Origin: Bryobacteraceae bacterium
GTDB taxonomy: Bacteria; Acidobacteriota; Terriglobia; Bryobacterales; Bryobacteraceae
DNA length: 64,000 bases
Assembly (NCBI GenBank): GCA_947458745.1
Contig: CANGYQ010000003.1
Span: forward strand, 372,001 to 436,000
Direction: 5' to 3'
Every line of letters starts with the position of its first letter. Within the stretch, counting starts at the first letter, position 1. Shown one piece after another: positions 18,780 to 27,371 of this stretch. The translations under genes and the position numbers were made by a program. Below the pieces are notes generated by a model that was not told where the DNA came from, did no database searches, and saw only the letters and a list, made by a program, of their open reading frames with translations.

Positions 18780-20720
18780 ATGAGCGACATCCACGTAACC
18801 CTGCCTGACGGCAGCAGCAAAGCCTACCCGGCGGGCACCACGCCGCTTTCGGTGGCCCAATCGATTTCTAAGCGCCTGGCCGAGGATGCCATTGTGGCGC
18901 GCGTCAACGGCGACCTGTGGGATCTCACCCGGCCGCTCGAAGGCGACGTCGCGCTCCAGATCTTGACCACCAAGGACCCGGCGTCGCTCGAGGTCTACCG
19001 CCACTCGACAGCCCACTTGCTGGCGGCGGCGGTGCTGGAGCTGTATCCGGAAACCAAGCTGGGCATCGGTCCGCCGATTGAAAACGGCTTCTACTACGAC
19101 TTCGACCGGCCGACGACGTTTACGCCCGAAGACCTGGAAAAGCTCGAAAAGAAGATGGCCGAACTGGCCGCGCAGGACTTGCCGTTTGAGCGCAAGCTGA
19201 TGGCCAAGGAAGAAGGCCTGACAAAGTATCGCGGCATGAATGAGCCGATGAAGGTGGAACTGATCGAGGAACGCGCGGGCGACATCTTCAGCGAATACAC
19301 GCTGGGGCCGCACTTCATTGATTTCTGCCGCGGGCCGCACGTGCCGTCGTCCAAGCGCCTGAAGGCGTTTAAGCTGATGACCGTCGCGGGTGCCTACTGG
19401 AAGGGCGACGCCAAGAACAAGCAGTTGCAGCGGATCTACGGAACGGCCTGGTTCTCCGACAACGAATTGAAGGAATACCTGGACCGCCTGGAAGAGGCCA
19501 AGAAGCGCGACCACCGCAAGCTGGGCACGGAGCTGGGCTACTTGAGCATCCAGGAACTGGCCGGGCCGGGGTTGATCTTCTGGCATGAGAAGGGCGGCCT
19601 GGTCCGCAAAGAGATGGAAGACTGGATGCGCGAGCAGTACCTGAAGCGCGGCTATTCTCTCGTCTTCACGCCGCACATCATGCGCAAGAAGCTCTTTGAG
19701 GTCTCCGGCCACGAAGAGCATTATTCAGAGAACATGTTCGACTCCATGGAGCTGGACGACGGTGACTACCGCGCCAAGCCCATGAACTGCCCGGGCCACA
19801 TTCTGATCTACGCCAACGATCAGCACAGCTACCGCGACCTGCCGATCCGGCTGGGTGAACTGGGCGTGGTGCACCGCTATGAGAAGTCCGGCGTGCTGCA
19901 CGGGTTGCTGCGCGTCCGCGCCTTCTGCCAGGATGACGCCCACATCTTCTGCCGCCCGGATCAGTTGGTAGACGAAGTAGTCAGCTGCCTGGAATTCGCG
20001 GTCGATACCTTGAAGACGTTTGGCTTCGATAAGTACGAAGCGGAGCTTTCGACGTGGGACGGTGGCACCAGCGGCAAGTACGATGGCTCGCCCGAGCAGT
20101 GGAAGATGGCCGAGGACGCGCTGGCCACTGCCGTCGAGCGTGTCGGCCTGGCCGTCAAGGTCATGCCCGATGAAGCCGCCTTCTATGGCCCCAAGATCGA
20201 TGTGAAGCTGGTCGACGCCATTGGCCGCAAGTGGCAGCTCTCGACCGTGCAGTTCGATTTCAACCTGCCGCGCCGGTTCGACATCACCTACATCGGCGAG
20301 GACGGCCACAAGCACCAGCCGGTGATGGTGCACCGTGCGCTGTTCGGCTCCGTCGAACGCTTCTTCGGCATCCTGCTGGAGCATTACGCGGGTGCGTTGC
20401 CCGTGTGGCTCTCGCCCGTCCAGGCGGTGGTGTTGCCGATCACGGACCGCCATGTCGAATACGCCAAGACCGTGGTGGCCCGTCTGGAAGCAGCCAACAT
20501 TCGCGTCAAGATCGATGCCCGCAACGAGAAGGTAAACCTCAAGATCCGCGAGGCGCAATTGCAAAAAGTTCCGTTCATGCTCGTCATTGGCGATCGTGAA
20601 GCGGAAGCCGATTCCGTGGCCGTACGCACGCGCCGCGGGGGCGACCTGGGTGCCAAGCCCGTGGCCGAAGTGGCGGTGGCGATCCGCAAATTGATCGACA
20701 ATAAGACGCCGGTGGAATAA
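18780..20720 (+). CDS. thrS: Threonyl-tRNA synthetase
   Basis: The 646-residue class II synthetase charges tRNA-Thr. Order: TGS domain (residues 1-65, VTLPDGSSKAYPAGTTPL), editing domain (RHSTAHLLAAAVLELYP, with the HxxxH pair), catalytic core (about 245-540, including MNCPGHILIY, RLGELGVVHRYEKSGVLHGL and motif 3 around VMVHRALFGSVERF), and anticodon-binding domain (from about 545). The zinc ligands fall in the NCPGH, QDDAHIF and MVHRA blocks. Length is normal and the gene is intact. It stands alone between the methyltransferase and hpnI-like genes. Confidence 0.97.
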   Translation: MSDIHVTLPDGSSKAYPAGTTPLSVAQSISKRLAEDAIVARVNGDLWDLTRPLEGDVALQILTTKDPASLEVYRHSTAHLLAAAVLELYPETKLGIGPPIENGFYYDFDRPTTFTPEDLEKLEKKMAELAAQDLPFERKLMAKEEGLTKYRGMNEPMKVELIEERAGDIFSEYTLGPHFIDFCRGPHVPSSKRLKAFKLMTVAGAYWKGDAKNKQLQRIYGTAWFSDNELKEYLDRLEEAKKRDHRKLGTELGYLSIQELAGPGLIFWHEKGGLVRKEMEDWMREQYLKRGYSLVFTPHIMRKKLFEVSGHEEHYSENMFDSMELDDGDYRAKPMNCPGHILIYANDQHSYRDLPIRLGELGVVHRYEKSGVLHGLLRVRAFCQDDAHIFCRPDQLVDEVVSCLEFAVDTLKTFGFDKYEAELSTWDGGTSGKYDGSPEQWKMAEDALATAVERVGLAVKVMPDEAAFYGPKIDVKLVDAIGRKWQLSTVQFDFNLPRRFDITYIGEDGHKHQPVMVHRALFGSVERFFGILLEHYAGALPVWLSPVQAVVLPITDRHVEYAKTVVARLEAANIRVKIDARNEKVNLKIREAQLQKVPFMLVIGDREAEADSVAVRTRRGGDLGAKPVAEVAVAIRKLIDNKTPVE

Positions 20721-20747
20721 TCGATGACGGCCGGCGTCCATGGTGGC

Positions 20748-20782
20748 GCAGGCTTCAGCCTGCACCAGGACTTGAGTCCTGG
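20748..20782. repeat. Tandem pair of short hairpins (REP-like)
   Basis: Two adjacent perfect inverted repeats lie between thrS and the next gene: GCAGGC-TTCA-GCCTGC (20748-20763) and CCAGGACT-TG-AGTCCTGG (20765-20782). The paired layout resembles repetitive extragenic palindromes; only one copy is seen in the window. It could also end thrS transcription, though no T-run follows. Confidence 0.6.
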
Positions 20783-20818
20783 CCAGCAATCGCGCATCCT
20801 CCGGCTGCGGGTTCACGC

Positions 20819-21919
20819 ATGATCGTTCTCCAATGCTTGGCCGCCGCTCTGGTAGTGGGGGCCGGTGTGTTTTGCGTATTGGCCCTGCTGGGTGTCCGCA
20901 GCTACCTGCGGCAGCCGCGAGGCCGCACGACAGAGGCCATCAGCATCTTGAAGCCGCTGCGCGGCGTGGATCTGGGCCTCGAAGATAACCTCCGCAGCTT
21001 CTTCGCGCTCAACTACCCGTGCTTTGAACTGGTGCTGACTGTCCAGGATGCGATGGATCCGGCCTTTACCCTGTGTGAGAAGCTGATCGCGGCGCATCCG
21101 CACGTCGATGCTCGCATCGTCCTGACGGGCGCGCCCGAGTGGCACAACGCCAAGGTCTGGCAGATGCATCGCGCCTGGGGCGAACTGAAGTACTCACTCA
21201 TTGTCACCAGCGATTCCGATATCCGCGTGGCTCCTGATTTTCTGCACGGTTTGGGCGATGGCTTCGATGTCGGCACGTGCCCGTATCGTGCCATCGGCGG
21301 CCCCAGCCTCTGGTCGCGCCTGGAAGCACTGGGCATGAACACGGAGTTTCTGGCCGGTCTGGTGACGGCGCGGCTGCTGGAAGGGGTGAAGTTCGCTATC
21401 GGCCCCACGATGTACCTCCGGCGCGGCGTCATCGAGGCCATTGGTGGCTGGCAGCAGTTGAGCGAGTATCTGGCCGAGGACTTCGTCATCGGCAACCGGG
21501 CGGCGGAGAAAGGCTTCCAAGTGGGCCTGTCGCGCCAGTTGGTGGAGCATCGCATTGGCAGTGAGCCGATGGCCGTGAACTTCGGCCACCGCCTCCGCTG
21601 GTACCGCTCCACGCGCCGCTCGCGTCCGGCGGGCTATGTGGGCCAGTTGTTCACGATGCCCGTACCGTTGATTCTGTTCCTGCTGGCCGTGGCTCCGCAA
21701 TGGTGGCCGCTGGCGGCGATGGCGGCTCTGCTGCGCTTGACGACCGCGATGGCCACGTTGCGAGCGGTTGATGCGCCCCTGGCGCTGTTCGATCTGCTAG
21801 TGCAGGACCTGTTGAGTTTCGCCTTTTGGCTGGCCGGCTTCTTCGGCACCACCATTGATTGGCGGGGGCGGAAGTATGTGCTCTCGAATGATGGCCGATT
21901 TACGCGCCTGACGGATTGA
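20819..21919 (+). CDS. hpnI: HpnI-like / ceramide-glucosyltransferase-like membrane glycosyltransferase
   Basis: A 366-residue family 2/21-type glycosyltransferase with one N-terminal and about three C-terminal membrane segments. SILKPLRGVDLGLEDNL opens the domain; catalytic marks are TVQDAMDP, TSDSDIRV, EDFVIGNRAAE and the RLRW block (HRLRWYRSTRRSRP). These match HpnI, which adds a sugar to bacteriohopanetetrol, and the related ceramide glucosyltransferases. No squalene-hopene cyclase or other hpn gene is in the window, so the lipid acceptor is inferred from family only. Confidence 0.8.
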   Translation: MIVLQCLAAALVVGAGVFCVLALLGVRSYLRQPRGRTTEAISILKPLRGVDLGLEDNLRSFFALNYPCFELVLTVQDAMDPAFTLCEKLIAAHPHVDARIVLTGAPEWHNAKVWQMHRAWGELKYSLIVTSDSDIRVAPDFLHGLGDGFDVGTCPYRAIGGPSLWSRLEALGMNTEFLAGLVTARLLEGVKFAIGPTMYLRRGVIEAIGGWQQLSEYLAEDFVIGNRAAEKGFQVGLSRQLVEHRIGSEPMAVNFGHRLRWYRSTRRSRPAGYVGQLFTMPVPLILFLLAVAPQWWPLAAMAALLRLTTAMATLRAVDAPLALFDLLVQDLLSFAFWLAGFFGTTIDWRGRKYVLSNDGRFTRLTD

Positions 21920-21964
21920 GCGCGGTCCGGCGTTTGCTACGCTCGCTAGAGTTACCGGCACTCT

Positions 21965-23428
21965 ATGCGAATCCTCCTTGCCCCCCTGTTTATCACCGCG
22001 CTCTCCGCGCAGACTCCCTTTGATGTCGTGATCGCCAATGGCCGCGTGATGGACCCGGAGAGCGGGTTGAACGCTGTCCGTCACATCGGCATCCGCGCCG
22101 GCAAGATCGCCGCGATCTCAGCCACACCCCTGAAGGGCAAGACGGAGCTGAGTGCGCAGGGCCGCATCGTGTCACCAGGCTTCATCGACCTGCACGCCCA
22201 CGGGCAGACCAATCAGGCCAACGAATACCAGGCGCATGACGGCGTCACCACGGCGTTGGAGCTGGAAGTGGGCGTGCCGGTGGTCGGCGCGTTCTTGAAG
22301 TTGCGCGAGAACAACGCCATCTTGAACTTTGGCGCGACGGCGTCGCATGGCGCCAACCGCACCATGTCGATGGATAAGTTCAAAGCCGAAGCCGTCGCCT
22401 GGCGCAACGCCGCGGATACGGATACGGCGAAGCGTTGGAGTGAGATCAACAGCAAAGGGCGTTACGAACCGCTGAACCGGCCGGAAGAAATGAGCCTGAT
22501 GGCGGCCACGATGGAGCGCAACCTGAAAGAAGGCGGCTTGGGCTTGGGCGTCGCGCACCAATACTACCCGGGTGCCACGCGCGAGGAGATCTACCGCGTG
22601 TTTGAGATGGCGGCGCGGTGGAAGGTGCCGATCTATACCCACGTCCGGTCGATGAGTGTGGACGCAATGCAGGAAGTGATTGCCAACGCGGCCGCCACTG
22701 GTGTCGCGCTGCACATCGTGCACGTCAACAGCATGAGCCTGGGTAATCTGCCGCTGGTGCTGGACCTGATCGATGGCGCGCGCAAGCGCGGTGTGGATGT
22801 CACCACCGAAGCCTACCCCTACACGGCGGCTTCGACGTTCATCGAGTCCACCATCTTTGATGACGGCTGGCAGGAGCGGCTGGGGATGTCCTATGGTGAC
22901 ATCCAGTGGGTGAAGACTGGTGAGCGTTTGACTAAGGAGACCTTCGAGAAGTTCCGGCCCCTGGGCGGCTACGTGATCATGCACATGATGAAGCCGGAAT
23001 GGATTCAGCGGGCGATGGCGTCCCCGGCGGTGATGGTAGCCTCCGACGGCATGCCGTATTCGCCGCTGGCGCACCCGCGCAGCGCGGGAACGTTCACGCG
23101 CGTACTCGGCCGCTATGTACGGGAGCAGAAGGTGCTCTCCTTGATGGACGCGCTCGGCAAGATGACCATCATGCCCGCCCGCCGCCTGGAAGCGATTGCT
23201 CCGGCGATGAAGAACAAGGGCCGCTTACGCGTCGGCGCGGATGCGGACATCACGGTGTTTGATGCCGACAAGGTGATCGACACGGCGACCTTCGAAAAGG
23301 GCCTTAGCTTCTCAGCTGGTATTGACCACGTGCTGGTGAACGGCGTCGCGGTGGTGCAGGATGGCCAGACAGTGCCCAAGGCTTTCCCCGGCAAAGCCGT
23401 GATGGGGAACTACGCCCAGCGGCAGTAG
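21965..23428 (+). CDS. Secreted amidohydrolase, N-acyl-D-amino-acid deacylase-like (copy 1)
   Basis: A 487-residue metal-dependent amidohydrolase with a signal peptide (MRILLAPLFITALSAQ). The N-terminal metal motif is GFIDLHAHGQ, the histidines of the barrel are in PIYTHVRS and LHIVHVNS, and the catalytic Asp is in VASDGMPYSPLAHPRSAGTF. The final beta-sandwich (RVGADADITVFDAD) is typical. It groups with D-aminoacylases, but the strand after VTTALELE carries Glu where classic D-aminoacylases have a metal-binding Cys, so the substrate may differ. A close paralogue lies inverted at 24.6-26.1 kb. Confidence 0.88.
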   Translation: MRILLAPLFITALSAQTPFDVVIANGRVMDPESGLNAVRHIGIRAGKIAAISATPLKGKTELSAQGRIVSPGFIDLHAHGQTNQANEYQAHDGVTTALELEVGVPVVGAFLKLRENNAILNFGATASHGANRTMSMDKFKAEAVAWRNAADTDTAKRWSEINSKGRYEPLNRPEEMSLMAATMERNLKEGGLGLGVAHQYYPGATREEIYRVFEMAARWKVPIYTHVRSMSVDAMQEVIANAAATGVALHIVHVNSMSLGNLPLVLDLIDGARKRGVDVTTEAYPYTAASTFIESTIFDDGWQERLGMSYGDIQWVKTGERLTKETFEKFRPLGGYVIMHMMKPEWIQRAMASPAVMVASDGMPYSPLAHPRSAGTFTRVLGRYVREQKVLSLMDALGKMTIMPARRLEAIAPAMKNKGRLRVGADADITVFDADKVIDTATFEKGLSFSAGIDHVLVNGVAVVQDGQTVPKAFPGKAVMGNYAQRQ

Positions 23429-23435
23429 CGGGCGG

Positions 23436-23759
23436 CTACTTGAGTTCCTGATAACGCCGCAGATGCTCGCGGGACTTCTCCAACTGTCCGGCGGCCCGGT
23501 AGAGCTGCACCAGCCGGTAGTGCGCGGTAGCAAGCTTCGGATCACGGCGCAGAGCTTCCTCCAGGGCCGCAATGGCCGTGGGCGGACGCTCCGGGGTGTT
23601 TTCCTGACGAGCAAGTTCCAGCAGCGCGAGCGTCTCCTGGGGGGCCAGGGCCGCTGCTCGGGACAAGTGCGGTAAGGCTTCGGCGATGAGCGGCGGGTCT
23701 TGTTTCAGCAGTGCGCGGGCCAGGTAGTACTCGCCGTCAGCGCTTTCCCTGGCCGACAT
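23436..23759 (-). CDS. Short TPR protein or 3' remnant of one
   Basis: A 107-residue protein made of about three tetratricopeptide repeats (ALPHLSRAAALAPQETLALL, AIAALEEALRRDPKLATAHY, LVQLYRAAGQLEKSREHLRR). It has no signal peptide and starts abruptly at a point where the opposite-strand fragment also begins, so it may be the C-terminal end of a longer TPR protein cut by a rearrangement. Its stop lies seven bases from the end of the convergent amidohydrolase gene. Confidence 0.6.
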   Translation of the reverse strand: MSARESADGEYYLARALLKQDPPLIAEALPHLSRAAALAPQETLALLELARQENTPERPPTAIAALEEALRRDPKLATAHYRLVQLYRAAGQLEKSREHLRRYQELK

Positions 23760-23791
23760 CGTCTGGTGCGGAGTATTCGCGCGATCCGGTG

Positions 23792-24229
23792 ATGTCGGAG
23801 TTCGTGCGCGCCACCCTGCTGGCGGGCAACGATGCGCTGCTGGTCAACAACACGTTTGTGGAATGGGCCACGGTCCAAGCCATCCGCCGCGCCAAGCCAT
23901 CGCTCTTAGTGGCTAGTTTCGGCATCCGCAACAAGGTGAAACCATTCAGCAGTCTGCTGATTGTTGAGGATCAGGATAAGGCAACGGCGATCCCGACGCA
24001 GGCGGACATGTTGGGCTCCTACGTGGATCTGGAGATCTTCTACCAGTACGTGTTTCAAGAAGCGGGCAAATATGCTGAGTACCGCAAAAACACAGCCTAT
24101 CTGTTTCTGGCCGAAGGCATGGACGAAATGCATCTCATCGCGCCGCCGGATTTTCCGTTGAGTGCGGGTGAGCGTTTGTCGCTGACAGCGATCTATCGTG
24201 CGGCGCGGGAGTGGCTGAGGCTGGGATAG
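23792..24229 (+). pseudogene. C-terminal fragment of an unrecognised protein
   Basis: About 145 residues read from ATG 23792, but the coding-like sequence (EYSRDPVMSEFVRATLLAG) continues a few codons further upstream before meeting the TPR gene, so the original N-terminus seems lost. Recognisable traits are PSLLVASFGIRNKVKPF, IPTQADMLGSYVDLEIFYQY and a hydrophilic C-terminus; there is no signal peptide or membrane segment. I cannot assign a family. It may still be expressed as a small protein. Confidence 0.5.
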
Positions 24230-24337
24230 GCCACCGGCCACCGCCAAGCGCTTTATGGGAGAACATCGCGAATGCCGAAACCAACCAGCTTGAAGCGATC
24301 GTCCGGGCGATCAAAAACGAGTACGCCAAAAGGTACC

Positions 24338-24625
24338 ATGATCGGCCGTGATCTGATTGCGTCAGCTACTGAAGCCCTCGCCTACTATCGGGGCGACGTG
24401 GCGCTTGAAACCAGGGTGGTGCCCGCTAGTCCTGGCGTCGATGTGAAAGCGATCCGGCGGAGGCTAAAGCTCTCGCAGGCCCAGTTTGCAGGGATGTTCC
24501 GTTTCAATCCGCGAACGGTCCAAGAGTGGGAACAGGGCCGTTCAACTCCGGATAGCGCGGTCCGGGCATACCTCACGGTGATTGATCGTGACCCGGCCGC
24601 TGTCAGGAATGCCTTGGGTGACTGA
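24338..24625 (+). CDS. HTH antitoxin-like regulator (HigA/NadS type), orphan
   Basis: A 95-residue XRE-type DNA-binding protein. The helix-turn-helix is in LKLSQAQFAGMFRFNPRTVQEWEQGRSTP, and VKAIRRRLKLS precedes it, as in the antitoxins of HigBA/NadST toxin-antitoxin pairs. ATG 24338 is preferred over an upstream start because MIGRDLIASATEALAYYRGD fits the family's N-terminus and AAAAGG precedes it. No toxin gene adjoins it; the codons just upstream (WENIANAETNQLEAIVRAIK, another frame) may be a remnant of the partner. Its stop codon touches the stop of the convergent amidohydrolase gene. Confidence 0.75.
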   Translation: MIGRDLIASATEALAYYRGDVALETRVVPASPGVDVKAIRRRLKLSQAQFAGMFRFNPRTVQEWEQGRSTPDSAVRAYLTVIDRDPAAVRNALGD

Positions 24626-26095
24626 TCACCGGACGCCGTAGTTACCCGTCACAGCCTTGCCCGGGAGGGCATCTTTCACCGTCTGGCCATCCTGCACGAC
24701 GACGACACCGTTCACCAGCACATGGTCGATGCCGGTGGAGAAGCTGAGGCCTTTTTCAAAAGTTGCCGTGTCGAGGATGCGCTCCGGGTCGAAGACGGTG
24801 ATGTCGGCGTCGGCACCGACACGAATGCGGCCTTTGTTTTTCATGGCGGGGGCGACCGGCTCCAGACGCCGGGCGGGCATGATGGTCATCTTGGCCAGGC
24901 CGTCCATCAGAGACATGACTTTTTGTTCGCGGACATAGCGGCCCAGCACGCGGGAGAACGTGCCAGCGCTGCGGGGGTGCGCGCCGGGAGCATACGGCAT
25001 GCCGTCGGAGCCGATCATCACGGCGGGTGAGGCCATAGCCCGGGCGATCCATTCGGGCTTCATCGAATGCGCGATCACGATGCCGCCTTGGGCGCGGTAT
25101 TTCTCGAACGTCTCTTTGGTGAGCCGTTCGCCCGTCGCTACCCACTGGAGATCGCCGTAGGAGATGCCAGTAGATTGCTGCCAGCCTTCGTCGAAGATGG
25201 CCGATTCGAGAAAGGTCGACGAGGCGGTGTACGGGTAGGCCTCGGTGGTGACATCGATGCCCCGCTTGCGCGCGCCGTCGATCAGGTCCAGCACCAGCGG
25301 CAGGGCACCCAAGCTGGAGCTGTTGACGTGGACGATGTGGACCGAAGCGCCGGTGGCGGCGGCGTTGGCCACCATCTCCTGCATCGGCTCCAGGCCGCGC
25401 GTGCGGACGTGGACGAAGATGGGCATCTTCCAGCGGGCCGCCATCTCAAAGACGCGGAAGATCTCATCGCGGGAGGCGCCGGGGACGTACTGGTAAGTGA
25501 GGCCGATCCCGAGCGCGCCTTCCTGCAGTCCGCGTTCCAGCGTCGCCGCCAGCAGGCTGAGCTCCTCGGGCCGGGCCAGCGGGGAATTGCGGCCCTGGTT
25601 GTTGATCTGATTCCAATCCTTGGTCGGCTCCGGACTGGCCAGCAGCCGCCAGCGCGGCGCTTCGGCCGCAAACTTGTCCATAGAGATGGTGCGGCTGGTG
25701 GCGTGCGAGACGGTGGCACCGTAGTTGATCCGGGCGCGGCCCTCGCGCTGCTTGAGGAACCCGGCCGGAGTGACCACACCGGCCTCCAGCTCCAGTGCCG
25801 TGGTGACGCCATCATGCGCCTGATATTCGTTCGATTGATTGGTCTGCCCGTGGGAGTGCAGATCGATGAAGCCCGGCGCGACGACGCGGCCCGCTGCTTT
25901 CAACTCAGCGTTGCCCTTGAGCGGCGTGGCCGAGATGGCGGCGACCTTGCCCGCCCGAATGCCGATGTGGCGAACGGCATCAAGACCGCTCTCCGGGTCC
26001 ATGACGCGGCCGCCGGAGATCACCAGATCGTAGGTCTGGCCAGACAACATGCCGGCCCATAGGGCGATAAGGAGGAGCTTCATACTGTTTGCCAT
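24626..26095 (-). CDS. Secreted amidohydrolase, N-acyl-D-amino-acid deacylase-like (copy 2)
   Basis: A 489-residue paralogue of the enzyme at 21965-23428, clearly similar over its whole length, with the same metal motifs (GFIDLHSHGQ, PIFVHVRT, VHIVHVNS, GSDGMPYAPGAHPRSAGTF) and the same Glu in ALELEAGV. Signal peptide: MKLLLIALWAGMLSGQ. ATG at 26095 is chosen since GAGGG lies upstream; a second ATG follows four codons later. It is the last gene of a probable operon with a permease, a FAD/Fe-S dehydrogenase and an aminotransferase, which suggests that the released amino acid is imported and oxidised. Confidence 0.88.
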   Translation of the reverse strand: MANSMKLLLIALWAGMLSGQTYDLVISGGRVMDPESGLDAVRHIGIRAGKVAAISATPLKGNAELKAAGRVVAPGFIDLHSHGQTNQSNEYQAHDGVTTALELEAGVVTPAGFLKQREGRARINYGATVSHATSRTISMDKFAAEAPRWRLLASPEPTKDWNQINNQGRNSPLARPEELSLLAATLERGLQEGALGIGLTYQYVPGASRDEIFRVFEMAARWKMPIFVHVRTRGLEPMQEMVANAAATGASVHIVHVNSSSLGALPLVLDLIDGARKRGIDVTTEAYPYTASSTFLESAIFDEGWQQSTGISYGDLQWVATGERLTKETFEKYRAQGGIVIAHSMKPEWIARAMASPAVMIGSDGMPYAPGAHPRSAGTFSRVLGRYVREQKVMSLMDGLAKMTIMPARRLEPVAPAMKNKGRIRVGADADITVFDPERILDTATFEKGLSFSTGIDHVLVNGVVVVQDGQTVKDALPGKAVTGNYGVR

Positions 26096-26138
26096 CGGGG
26101 GAACCCTCAGTGTACGAAACCAAGCCGGGTGAGACCGT

Positions 26139-27371
26139 TTACCGAAACAGGAGCCAGCAGCCCGCCGCACCCACGAGAGTCATGGAGAGCCCCCAGCCCA
26201 TCAGTTGATTGAAGAGGCGCCGCGCGGGTTCGCCCGGTTGAGCTCCGGCAATGCAGAGCGCGCCAATGGTGGACAGCGGGCTGACGTCCACCAGATGGGA
26301 GCCGATGTTCATGGATGAGGCGATGGCCATGGCGTCGGCCCCGCCCAGGCGGGTCACCAGGCCGGGGACGGTGGGGAGGAAGGCCGGGAGCACGACGCCG
26401 GAGGTGCTGCTATAGACCGACGTCAAGCCCGTCAGGAAGGCGATCAAGCCCGTGACGGTGCCGGGGGTCGAGATGCGCGCCAGCAGATCAGTAAACAGCT
26501 CCATGCCTTGCGTGCGTTCCAGCAGCGCCGTCAGCACCGTAACGCCCGAGACCATCAGCATCACGTTCCAGGGCATCCGGCGAATGGCGGCGTTGGGGTC
26601 CGCGGCATTGGTTAAGGCCAGCACGATGGCGGCGGCGAACGCGCCCATGCCGACGTTGATCTTAAACACAGTGACGCCGAAGACTAAGGTGGCAATGACG
26701 CTGACGGTGATCCAGTGCACGCGGTCGAGCGGTGCCTGCTGGCTTTCGGGCTCATGGTAGGTTCGCTTGAACAGCGCCCAGCCGCCAAATAGGAGATAGC
26801 CGCCAAACGCCAAGGTGGCATGTGCCACCAGGTTGTAGAGGTAAGTCTCCCACTCATGCCCGCCCAGGTTGGCCTTGTCCATCAAGCCGGTGACGATGAT
26901 GCCGGTGGGGGCAAAGGGCGATAGTGACCCGGCGTTGGCTCCGTTGCCCAGCATGATGGCCATCAGAAAGGGCGAGATGCCAGCGCGCTCCGCGACGTTC
27001 ATGGCGATGGGGGCCAGCAGTGCGGCGGTGGCGATGTTGCCCGGGCCGATGGAAGCCAGCGCCGCGGCCACGATGAAGAACATCACCGGGATCAACCCGG
27101 CATTGCCTTGGCAGATCCGGACCGCCTGGTGGGCCAGTTTATCGAGCGTGTGGTTGTTCTGGGCCTGCGTAAACAGCAACGTGGTCCCGGTGAGGATCAG
27201 GAACAGTGGCACCGGGAAGCCACCGAGGACGGTGTCCAACTTCAGGCCACCTAGATAGACGCCGATAAACCAGGCGGCCACCAGCGACAGGATGCCGACG
27301 TTGAGCTTCGAAAAGCAGCTGACGACTATCACCAGCAGCAATGCGGCCAGCGAGATGGCGGCCAGGTTCAT
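26139..27371 (-). CDS. MatC-like/IT-superfamily carboxylate permease
   Basis: A 410-residue inner-membrane transporter with about eleven hydrophobic segments. The N-terminal half resembles the MatC (malonate/dicarboxylate carrier) family: KLNVGILSLVAAWFIGVYLG, GNGANAGSLSPFAPTGII; the second half has the matching TSVYSSTSGVVLPAFLPTVPG and NIGSHLVDVSPLSTIG loops typical of ion-transporter superfamily re-entrant hairpins. It probably takes up a carboxylate. Its ATG overlaps the stop of the dehydrogenase gene by four bases and the amidohydrolase gene starts 43 bases downstream. Confidence 0.85.
   Translation of the reverse strand: MNLAAISLAALLLVIVVSCFSKLNVGILSLVAAWFIGVYLGGLKLDTVLGGFPVPLFLILTGTTLLFTQAQNNHTLDKLAHQAVRICQGNAGLIPVMFFIVAAALASIGPGNIATAALLAPIAMNVAERAGISPFLMAIMLGNGANAGSLSPFAPTGIIVTGLMDKANLGGHEWETYLYNLVAHATLAFGGYLLFGGWALFKRTYHEPESQQAPLDRVHWITVSVIATLVFGVTVFKINVGMGAFAAAIVLALTNAADPNAAIRRMPWNVMLMVSGVTVLTALLERTQGMELFTDLLARISTPGTVTGLIAFLTGLTSVYSSTSGVVLPAFLPTVPGLVTRLGGADAMAIASSMNIGSHLVDVSPLSTIGALCIAGAQPGEPARRLFNQLMGWGLSMTLVGAAGCWLLFR

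Noticed and set aside
25067-26062. 331-residue open frame antisense to the second amidohydrolase
   Set aside because: It mirrors the high-GC coding frame and has no recognisable domain or ribosome-binding site.
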